Shown here one piece after another: positions 1 through 9,590 of a DNA stretch of 64,000 bases. The translations under genes and the position numbers were made by a program. How positions within the stretch are numbered: position 1 is the stretch's first letter; each line of letters begins with the position of its first letter. The DNA comes from Microdochium bolleyi (lineage: Eukaryota > Ascomycota > Sordariomycetes > Xylariales > Microdochiaceae), in contig KQ964259.1 of assembly GCA_001566295.1 (NCBI GenBank), forward strand, positions 186,001 to 250,000. The letters are read 5' to 3'. A model generated the notes under the pieces. That model saw only the letters and a list, made by a program, of their open reading frames with translations, did no database searches and was not told the origin of the DNA.

Positions 1-123
1 CTCAAAGAGATCGGTCTGCTGGGAGCAGAGTGTATGCCAGTTATGGATTTGGTTGAGCGACTACCAGTGTTGCTTGAAGAAAACAAGACAGGCACTGGCG
101 GAATCGCGAAGCTGGACTGGTAA
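1..123 (+). CDS. C-terminal end of an unidentified protein
   Basis: Frame 1 is open from the first base to a TAA at 121-123. It encodes about 40 residues ending GGIAKLDW. The composition (hydrophobic blocks, a VERLPVLLEENKTG stretch) looks like genuine coding sequence at the end of a globular enzyme, but I do not recognise the family. The start and most of the gene lie outside the window. Confidence 0.45.
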   Translation, partial: LKEIGLLGAECMPVMDLVERLPVLLEENKTGTGGIAKLDW

Positions 124-645
124 TCACTCGAACTCAAGCACAGGTGTATGAGTGCTGCTTGCTGCAATCAACATCCCATATACAAATTGACGAACAATCA
201 AGAATTGAGCGCCTCCCAGCTATCTCCGACAGCGTGATGCCGTTTGTCTGATAAGACAACCGTCTATGGAGATAATTGTCACATTATGGTGTGCCTGGAT
301 GAGCCAGCGTGATGCCCTGACCACGTCGTCAGGAGGGCTGTGTCCGGTGCTTGCGATTTCACATTTCGACCCTGGAGATGAGGAGTAGTCGACCTGATAT
401 GTAGCCTTATTCCCTTTGTTTGACCACTAACAGCTGATCTCCCTTGCACGAAGATCTCCATTGGCCTGTTCATCGTTCTTCGTGTCGCTTGTAACCGCCG
501 GCCACCTTGGCGCAGTTCAGCTGACAAGGATGTCTGATGCTCTGGCGCCTAGTCCCTTCTACAAATATTTGATGGCTGAAAGCAGGACATTGAGATCAAG
601 ACTCTGGATGCCTGACTACTTCTCCTAACTTTACCAACATCATTC
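124..645. other. Intergenic region, no gene seen
   Basis: Between the end of the partial gene and the BTB-like gene. Small open frames on both strands have no recognisable domain. It presumably holds the upstream gene's terminator and the promoter of the downstream gene; no specific site can be named. Confidence 0.5.
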
Positions 646-1865
646 ATGTCTGCCATGGAACCCGAACAGCCCGGGCCGGTCACCCATGCTACACCTCCCC
701 CCCAGGCACGGGAATTCGGCGCCGCACCGGAAGCCGAGACGGAGACCGTCGTCTTGGACCCGCGCGGCGACTTGTTCGTGCTCGCCAGCGGTCGCGGTGG
801 ATCGTGGGGTTCTCCCAACCCAGTGCGATTCCAGGTCTGCTCGCGGGCCCTGGCCAGATCGTCGCGCGTCTTCGAGAGGATGCTGTACGGCGGGGTCGCA
901 GAGTCACAACCTGCAGATGCCGGTGATACAGCGGACCCAACAGAATGGCTCGTACGACTGCCCGAAGACCCAGCGCCTGCCGCGAGGCAGCTCTTCGAGA
1001 TCATGCACAGCAGGTTCCGGTCCTCGGAGGGTGATCAAAATCCGGTGCATCAACTTTATGACCTGGTCTCGCTGGCAGACTTTTACGGCAGCGTCGCACT
1101 GCTGCGGCCTCTGGTCCACATGTGGGTGTACTGGATCCGGATGAAGAAAGAAGAGGAGCTCTCGGCCGTGGATGTTCTGCGAAAGCCTGGATCTACTACT
1201 CGCTAGGTCGTCGAGAAGAGTACGAGCAGATGGCGACATGTCTTCTACTCAACCCTCCTCTGACTGCACTCAAGGACTGCCTGGTCGCGGGTGATGGTGT
1301 CAGACCTCTCACAGCGCTCCCGCCCATGTTGCTAGGTAAGGAGCTGTGTTGCAGAACTAACGTGCTCTTTCATCACGCTAACAATGGCCATGTAGATAAT
1401 CTCTTGTCGCTGCGGGCGCAGATCTTGGAGAGGCTCGTCGAGCCGCTTGACAATATGGCGGCGATTCTTCTCGAGGGGGGCAGAGAGCCGCTGGGCATAT
1501 GCGTGGCGGCAAATGGAGGTGGAAGTATGTTTGGAAACAACCAGCTCGATCCCATTGTCAGAATCGAGTGCGAACAGCGTCTTTTGGGACTCCTCCTCCG
1601 TGAGCTCCATAAGCTCGGCCTGTGGCCTCGACCAAAACTAGAGGACATAAAGCTGGCACCAAGAGTCCTGTACAACGCTATGAAAGGCCTGGGCAATCCG
1701 AGGCCAAACAATGTAGCTCATAGCCATCGAGATTGCGTGTTCAAGTTGGAGCCTGCCAGCCTCGATGGGAACAAGAAGCCTGGGGGGCCCCGCGGTTTCC
1801 AGACTTTTAGGTATGTCGCGACTGACGAGGAATTCAAATTCATGGCAAAGTATTTGAAGAGCTAG
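646..1865 (+). CDS. BTB/POZ-like domain protein with apparent frameshift
   Basis: The first frame (646 to about 1175) reads a low-complexity N-terminus followed by a BTB-type core: VVLDPRGDLFVLAS, then FQVCSRALARSSRVFERML (the 'capture the chosen residues, then recoil' region of fungal BTB nuclear proteins), then LVSLADFYGSVALLRPLVHMW. Coding quality then switches to the +2 frame, with AKAWIYYSLGRREEYEQM, the usual continuation of these fungal BTB proteins, so one base seems to be missing around 1170-1180. The second part contains a likely intron at 1336-1395 (GTAAGG donor, CGCTAAC branch site, TAG acceptor). It is 60 nt, so reading through it keeps the frame. The product would be about 380 residues; role unknown, presumably protein-protein interaction. 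A sequencing error or a recent pseudogene are both possible. Confidence 0.6.
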
Positions 1866-2151
1866 TTGCTTTTCTTGAGAGGTCGGAATGCCAGGCAGTT
1901 GGGAAAGACGAACAGACTTAGCATTACCTAAATCCGCACAGGCCCCAGGGACCTTGTCCAAGGCTATGCACTTCTGCAGCCAAAGCCGTGTCGTACAACT
2001 AACGTAAGAGCTTGGTGAATAAGACCACTGATCTATTGTATTTGCGTCTTGGATCATTCCTATGTTTCGGTGAATGCTCTTGAATCCTCGTGGATGAGTT
2101 CGCTCGAGCAGCCATCGGGTCAAAAGCATGACGAATGACGCCCATATTTGT

Positions 2152-2793
2152 TCAGAACAACTGCCTGTAATGCCTTGTGCTAATGCTCAGGAACTTTTTC
2201 TCAAGATCAGTTCCCGGGCTCAGCATCATTCTCGTATTCTCCTGCGCATCGCCGGGCTGCCCTCTGCTGGGACCGACAGTGACAAACTGCACCGTGCTCT
2301 CTGGCTGTTCCGGGTCGTCTTCAATTCTCCAGCCCCCGCTTCCTCCGCTAGCAGTCAGGTAATCGCAAAAGCGTTCCTCCCAAAACGCCTTGTCCTCCTG
2401 CTGCACCACAAACCGGGTGATCCTCACAACGGTGTTGTCCGCTCCAAGAATGGAAACAGGGAACATCGCGCTATCTTCGACGTGGAAGTAGTCCGTCTGA
2501 TCCAGGTCGATGAGATGGAACAGCGCACCGAAAGCAATCTTGTTCTCGTCTGAGGCGATCCACGCCTTGTGCTCGTCGACCGCGGCCCAGTGCGCAGTGA
2601 TGAGGATCTTGGTGGGATCCTCGAGCTGCTGGAAGAAAGCTGCGCCCCTTTCTACTGCACGGAAGGGGGAGGTTGAACCATGCCGAGCCTCGAACCAGCT
2701 GTCTTGGATCGGTAGCGATTTGGTTGCGGCGGCAACGAAGGCCTCTGTCGAGGGGCTTCGGAGGGTGATGTGTGCAATCTCGGTGACGGTCAT
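2152..2793 (-). CDS. Dimeric alpha/beta-barrel (ABM-like) protein
   Basis: A single open frame of 213 residues starting MTVTEIAHITLRSP. The layout is that of a fungal antibiotic-biosynthesis-monooxygenase-like protein: an N-terminal beta strand, a helix, then ILITAHWAAVDEHKAWIAS, which matches the conserved strand-helix with a WxxxxxHxxW pattern. A second half, from VSILGADNTVVRITRFVVQ, looks like a second ferredoxin-like barrel unit. Members often act on small aromatic or polyketide substrates or as cofactor-free monooxygenases, but many have no known activity. No signal peptide or membrane segment is seen, so it is probably cytosolic. No introns. The family call is moderately sure; the substrate cannot be inferred. 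Confidence 0.65.
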   Translation of the reverse strand: MTVTEIAHITLRSPSTEAFVAAATKSLPIQDSWFEARHGSTSPFRAVERGAAFFQQLEDPTKILITAHWAAVDEHKAWIASDENKIAFGALFHLIDLDQTDYFHVEDSAMFPVSILGADNTVVRITRFVVQQEDKAFWEERFCDYLTASGGSGGWRIEDDPEQPESTVQFVTVGPSRGQPGDAQENTRMMLSPGTDLEKKFLSISTRHYRQLF

Positions 2794-3823
2794 GACAGGC
2801 AGTTATTGGTGTAGGAAGTGGAAGTGGACATTGTCATGCTGTCAAATGGGCGGGCATTTGTAGTGTGAGCCCATCAACGGCAAGATTGGGTCCATGCTGG
2901 AGCCATTAGGAGCTGCTGACGTCTTGTTGTGTCTGCCTGGTCTGCAGGCATCGGAGCCTACTCCGCACTTGGCACCCAGACTTGTGGCATGTCACTCAGG
3001 TTCGTCAGCCCTGTGCCCAAATTTGGATGCGCTCTCTGAGCAATATCAGACACTGCTAGCTCAGTACCGCGTGCGCGAGACTACACGGCGCGAGCCTGAT
3101 GAACTTGAGGTTTCTTACACATGTTTTCACTACGCTCTGCTAAGTATCCGGCTACCTGATTATGCTACGACAGGTTTGAATTTTTGCGCATGGGTATATT
3201 GGCTATTTTGCAAATACTTACTTATTTCTGGTTGTCATAGCCCGTTAACTTGGCCGTGTATAAAGTGATATCCAACACCAATTTGTTGCCACATTACTTC
3301 TACAGGATAATTGAAATAGGGCAGTGTTGGGACCACGGTCTAGGTCCCATAGTTTGTACGATAAAGGCAGTACGCTTGGCTCCGGTGAGCAGTGTACGCT
3401 AAGTTAGCTTAAAACCTGCGCTTATCCGATAGAGATTCTACTTAGGTCTTAATGAGGACCTCCGAACCTCTAACCCTCTGGACCTCTGGAAACCCTCTGG
3501 ACCTCTGGACCACTAGACGTCTGCGAGATAGAATTATCAGTGCAGTTTAGTATAAATTGTATGGGTGTGTATTATATCTGAAATATTTACGAAGCCCTAA
3601 CAAACGGGAAGCCTCAAACATGAATTTTGGTTACAGTTCTATGTTACGGTAATTTCATTTCCTACCGATTCTGACTACACTACGAACTATTCCAGGTCTA
3701 AGTCTGCGTAATGAACCAACCCTCCTCGAAACGTGCCACCGTTGGGGCGGCGATGACAGCCACCTGCTTACGGTCTGAAGCCAACAGGATTAGGTCACCC
3801 AGGGTATTCAGGTCATTTGTTTG
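2794..3823. other. AT-richer intergenic stretch with a short tandem repeat
   Basis: About 1 kb with no convincing gene. An open frame at 2894-3268 has no domain and unusual composition. The stretch becomes AT-rich after 3180, which suggests relic or mutated sequence, and contains the 19-bp tandem duplication listed separately. Confidence 0.5.
3472..3509. repeat. Two exact 19-bp tandem copies
   Basis: The unit AACCCTCTGGACCTCTGGA occurs twice head to tail, and itself contains a shorter CTCTGGAC sub-repeat that continues on both sides. It is a minisatellite-like local duplication in intergenic DNA. Confidence 0.8.
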
Positions 3824-6800
3824 CTACTCCCTAGCATACCGGAGCAGCAGGGCGTGGATCTCGGGATCGTGCTTAGCACGGTCGAGGCACGATACACCGC
3901 GGTCGTCCATGGTTGTCACGTTTGCGCCATACTCGAGCAGCATCTCGACGACCCGCCTGCTGAAGGTCAAGATCGACCGCCGCGGGAGCGCGTCGAGCGC
4001 AGCGTTGAGCGGTGTCATCAGATATCCCCTCCCTCCCCTCGACCACCCCCATCCCCGCTGCGTCGCAGCAGCCACGATATCTACCTTGGCGCCCCGGGAG
4101 AGCAGATACGGCAGCCCCTGGCTGATCTGCCACCAGTGCCCGCCGGTGGCGAGCACGTGCAGCGCAGAGGCGCCGATGTTGGCTTTCCCCGACGTGCTAC
4201 CTCGCGGGTCACCACCGCCACCCACGGCGTTGATATCGACGCCGAACTGTTCGACGAGCAGCCTGACGACCTCCATGTTGGGCAGCTCGCGCCTGCACGC
4301 CGTGACGAGCAGCGGCTCGATCTCGCCTCCGAGATAGTCGGTGCAGGCCTGGGTCTCCTTTGCCGTCCTGGTCAACCAAGTCACGTCCTCGAGGCGCGCG
4401 ATGGCCTCCTAGCTCGCCACCTTTGCGAGCAGAGCCGCGTGCCCGCCCGCTGCGAGGTACTGCAGTAGAGTCTTGGTGCCGTTGCAGCCCTGGCTGGGGT
4501 CGTGTAGGATCTGAAGAGAGCTGTCGGGCGTGGACAGCCCGTCGGCGACAACGTCAAAGTGGCGTGCTCTCATGGCCGCGTCGAATTCATCAGGAGATAG
4601 CGTGCCCTGGGCAGCTATGGCATCGACAAAGAGCTGCCGGCTCTGCTCCCTTGCCTCAACTAGGGCGGTAATTGGGCCACATTCACCAGCAGCTCTGTTG
4701 GCAAGACGCCCCTCTTCGCCGAGCAGATGTTCTCTCATGCGGAGAAGGCATGTGAGCGTGTAAGCAGCGCCCTTCTCGGCAGCTTCCGCAACCGCCATGT
4801 CGATGTGGTCCCGCGCGACCAGGTCATGCTCTTGGAGCAGGTCCAGAATCTCGTCGAGACGCTCAGACGGCCGGGGCCCCGGTTTCTCAGCCATGCGGAA
4901 CTTGTCATTGAGAAGAACGCTTCCGACCTCCCTCACACCGTAATGCCCCTGGCGTTTCACAGTATTGGGCCAGTTAGCAAGCTCCTCCTCGAATTGGACG
5001 GCTGCCTGGAGCGGTGAGTTCTGATACTCCGTTGATGGCCGATATACGACCGACGACACGCTCGCGGCAGCCTCGAGTAGGAGCGCCACGCTCTCTGGTC
5101 GACCGGACGCAACGGCGTAGAATAGGGGCGACCGAGGATGGCTCTGGGAGTGAGAGCCGACGACACCAGAGTTGCCGGCGTCAGACGCCGATGGGACCGT
5201 GATTTTCTCGAGCATCATCCCAAGGACATTAGCCTGCCGGGCCCGAGCAGCAAGATGCAGGCCGTTGAGTCCTTCGTTCGTCTCTCTCAGCGGGTCCGCG
5301 CCAGCATCGAGCAGCCTGCGAGCTATGTACTCGGACAAGGTCGCGGCGTTGTGTAGGGGTGTGACGCCGTTCTGATCAGCTACGTCCACGTTGCCGGCAG
5401 TGCGCTGTCTCTGGAGGAACCAGTCAAAGACCGTCGTTGTCCCCTGGCTGTGATGTCCGTTGTGGATCTCGAAAGGTGACGGGGTGATCGTGCTCGCGAT
5501 GTGAAGCGGCGTCGTCCCCGCATGGTTAGGCCGCGTCGGATCGGCGCCCTGCCTGAGCAGCTCGCCCAGCAGGCCCGAAGCCAGAGAGTCCTCGGAGAAT
5601 ATATGCTTGGGCAGGTGACCTTCTGTCAGCGCCGGGTGGAACAGCGTGTTGCCGTTGTTGTCGACCGCCAGGGCATCGGCACCCTGATCACACAACCACT
5701 TGACCAGCGGGCCACTGCTGCCTCTGGCCACCGCGGCATGGAGTAGCGTGCGGCCCCATGCGTCGCGCGTGTCCAGACGGCTCCCGGCGCGGACCATGGC
5801 CTCGCACATTGTGATCATCCCGGCGTCCTGGAACGATGGCCAGTGCCTGTACGAGTCGATCCGGTAGAACAAGGGGCTGCGTCCCTGGTCGTCGAGGGCC
5901 TCGAGGTCCGCGCCGGCAGCCAGCAGGCCGTCGAGCAGGCCCCGGTTCGACTCCAGCGCTCCTGTGGGATTTCTGAAGCTCTTGGAAAGTTCTCCAAGGC
6001 TCAATAAGTGCAAGGGCGTCTGTCCCTTTGCGTTGCGGAGATTGGCGTGCATGCCTGGGCAACGGACCAGACGCTGAAGCAGAGCCACACGGCTGTCTGT
6101 TACTTTGTCACCACCGCCGCCATTATCATCTTTCTGTCTCTTATCACCGCCAGTGTTGATATCGAGCTGCACGAGTAGATGCAGCATCGTCTGGCCGCCC
6201 TCGCTCACGGCCTGGGCTGGATCAGCGCCGTAGTCAAGGAAGACCAGAACCTGCTCGGCAATGTCGGCTCCGTCTTGCCGCCCGCGCCAATCCGGCTGCA
6301 TGCGGTCCAACATGGCCGAGGTAGCGTCGGGGGGCTCTTCGTGCTGACCGTGATCACCTGTTGACCCGGTCCTGCGCTCTATCTCTCCGAGGATGAACTC
6401 CACCGTGGCCCGGTCCCGCGTCAGCCCAAGCAGCGTCTCCCCGCGGGCGTTCGCGAGCCTCAGATCCGCGCCGCCCACTTCGACCAGCAGCCGGGCAGCA
6501 ACCACGTCCCGCGCATAGTGCAGGGGCGTACTGCCCAGCGTGGCCGTGCGCTGGTGGACGTCGGCGCCCGCGGCGACGAGCATCTCGAACACCTCCTTCG
6601 CCGCCGCCGCCTTCTCAGTGTCCGTCATGCTCCCACGGGCTTGATAACCCAATTCTTCCAGACGGGGCCAGCTGGACCGCGGAGCGTGGGCAGACCCGGG
6701 CTCGTTGCTGACGTCCAGGTCCGCGGCCGCCCAGGCGTGCAGCGGCCCGATCTCGAGTCGAGCCCACCTTATCTCGAAGAAGGCTGTCTCGGGAGAGGTC

Positions 6801-9249
6801 CCGAGGGCCGACGCATCGGCACCGGCGAGCAGGAGTGCTCGGACCATGGGCGCATCCCGCTCGGCACTGGCCCGGAACAACGCCGTGTTGAGGACCCCAC
6901 GGACCTCGCTGTTCCTGAGCTGGGCTGCTAGAGGGTGGGACAGCACGACGTCTAGCAGGTCCGCACGACCCGTCGGCACAATCCACAGCACGGCCTGACC
7001 GAGCACCTGCGTCGACGAGATGTGAGGCAGAAAGACCTCGAGCAGAGACGCCGGGTGGCCACGTGTGCAGGCCCATTCGAGCGGCGATATGTCTCGATGT
7101 TCATGGCAGGACGGGTCCTCGAACTGTGTGAGTGTTATCGGGCTGGCGCCCCCTTCGAGGAGGAGCTTCGCCACTACCACGTCATTGCGCTTTACCGCGT
7201 AATGCAGCGGCGCGAGGCCCGAGTACTGCACCGTGTCGCACTCTTCAGGATCCGCCCCGGCCTGGAGCAGGACCTCCACGAACTCGGCGTCCCCCGTGCT
7301 CGAGGCGGCGCAGAGCGGGGACTTGCCGGGGTTGGTACCCTGGTTGACCTCGGAGTTTCGTGAGAGCAGGACCTCGAGGTATGTACGAAGCTGGAGCACG
7401 GTGGCCATGTAGACGGGCGTGTACCGCGGTGTCGGGGGCGCGTACTTGCTTGAGCCGAACATGTAGTCCATGATGCTCGGACCGCCGTAAGACCGGGTCA
7501 GGATCTCCGACTTGAGCTCTGTTGAGGCGAACAGGCCGTCCAGAACCTTGACCAACTCGGCATGGTTGGTGTAGCCAGCCGCAGTGGCCTTGCCGGCGTG
7601 GACAAACCAGCTAGTTCCGGCATATCTGACGAATGTGTCCTCGACTTCCGTAGCCGTGCCCGGCCGTACGTACGGCTTGCCAAGGACCTTCTCTTTCAAG
7701 TACTCTAGGCACGCTAGAGAAATCCTCATATGAGCCGCTCCAGCCTCCAGAGTGCACATCCCGGGATCAGCGTCGCCCACGGCACCATCCGCACCATAAC
7801 CATCGTGATCGTGACCGCTAGTGAGAAACTCTGCGAAAGAGTGGTGAACAACGCTGCCCGTCTCATCGGGGAGGATCTGTAGCAGCGGTCCGCATGCCGC
7901 GCGTACAAGGTCTTTGCTAGTTCTGGGATCTCGCACCTCCCCATGTGCAGACCCGCGCGCGACCACATCTAGCACGCTCGCAATCTCACGCAGACTGAGC
8001 GGTCGCATCGCGTGCGCGATAAGTTGCAAGATCAACAGATGGGTGTCCTTGTCTACACCACTCGTCAGGGTGTGCTCTCTTAGCAACCCAGCGTACATGG
8101 CGTCAAGATTCTGCGGGAGCTGCTCAAGCACAGTCGGGACGTCGGCACCGGGCCTGGTGAGCCTGTCCATTGCAAGCTTCGCAAATATATAAGATCCATT
8201 TGAGCGGCCAGGGACTACCGCGTTGATGAGTGCCTGGTTCTCGGTGCTGATGGTGGACGACGGCCTAGCCAGGTGCTCCCTGACATAATCCGCCACGCCC
8301 TCGGTCGCAAGTGCCTCCTTTTCGAGCATGATGTCGACGATGGCGTCGTGGCCTGCTGTAACCTGGAGCGCGGACATGGCGGCAGCGACAGGCCGGGATG
8401 TTATGGCCACCTTGATCTTTGCGGGTTGGCAACATCCCGATAACTTAGTCAACTCAGCCAGGAATGCTCGTATCTCGTCGTCGTCATTGTCGGTAGCGTT
8501 GAAAGTGCTTCTGCGTGCTCCTCCGCGGTCCATCGCATCCAGCGCGTCGACGACCACATATGCCATTGGGAATCGCCGGAGACAGGCTTGCAGCTTACGC
8601 CAGAGGTCTGCAGTAGTGAGAGCATCCACGGCACGCCCGGCGGATCTGTAGCACTTCATCTTCGCCTGGAGCGGTGGGCTGTACGGCAGGAGCTGCGCGA
8701 GCCCGGCCCTGAGCGCCGCTGCGGGCGTGCGATTGGCCGCGACGGGCTGTCGGACGAAGAAGCAAAGAACCGGCACTGACTCCTCGCGGAGTCGCTGGAT
8801 CAGAGACGCGGCGAGTACTGACTTGCCTGTTCCTGGAATACCTAAAAGTGAGACGACATTGGTGCCTAATTAACGTCCGCGCTTCCGTTATCTCGTCAAC
8901 TGGTATATCTCGGGTTCTCAATCCTGCTACTCAACGTGTGATGTATGCCTCACTCACCACTGATCCAAAGCAGTGCCTTCTCGTCCCCTCCGCTGCTGTG
9001 CCAATTTCGGTATGCGGCCGACTCGGGGAGCCACCGCCCGGCGCCCTCGAGGTGCGCCTCCTTGAGCTTGGCTATCTCAATGTCCTCGCTCTCGTAGTCG
9101 GTGGGCCGCAACCATGCTCGCAAATCAGCGAGCTCATACGCAGGAAGAGGGAGGATATTGTCCTCATTGAAAGCGAGGACATCTTCGCGATTCAGGATCA
9201 CCGCGTCGTCCTCCCAGGGTCCCTGGGCGGGTGGAACGGCGAGCGCCAT
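3824..9249 (-). pseudogene. NACHT-ankyrin (NLR-like) protein gene with in-frame TAG
   Basis: Exon 1 (9249-8958) encodes the usual pre-NACHT segment ending RNWHSSGGDEKALLWISG. A 116-nt intron (8957-8842) is followed by exon 2, which opens GIPGTGKSVLAASLIQRL, the Walker A P-loop, then PMAYVVVDALDAMD (Walker B) and a winged-helix region. From about residue 500 there are more than 20 ankyrin repeats (for example SPLCAASSTGDAEFVEVLLQAGADP). An in-frame TAG at 4411-4409 stops translation after about 1574 residues. The same frame then continues with good ankyrin sequence for another 194 residues to 3824. The TAG most simply derives from CAG (Gln). Such STAND proteins act in heterokaryon incompatibility and fungal intracellular recognition. 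The truncated product keeps the NACHT domain and most repeats, so it may still work. A tiny unrecognised intron spanning the stop is less likely, because no good donor or branch site is visible. Confidence 0.8.
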
Positions 9250-9590
9250 ATTGTATGGATTCTGGAGGCTTGGAGGTCACTGTGGAAGCGGATGAAGAAA
9301 AACGGCTAGACGGGGAAGATTGCAAGACGGAGGCCGCTGCGGGCGCGAGCTTTACGGGAGACAAGTAGGGTAGTCAGACATATATCGAGGAGTTCTTGGG
9401 GTAGATAGGCACACAGTTCAAGACCGAGAGAAGGGGCGGGGTCAGCTGGCCAAAGTGCAATACTTATCATGCAGAAGACGGGGTGTGCGTGTGCAACAGC
9501 TCGTATTCCGCTTCATTCTCAATGTTGCACTGCCTCCAAGACGCTCCTCGGGACCCCGAACCGCAGGTTCCAAATTCCAATTCCTCTCCA

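Noticed and set aside
2894..3268. 124-residue plus-strand open frame
   Set aside because: No domain, odd composition, and it runs into AT-rich sequence without coding bias.
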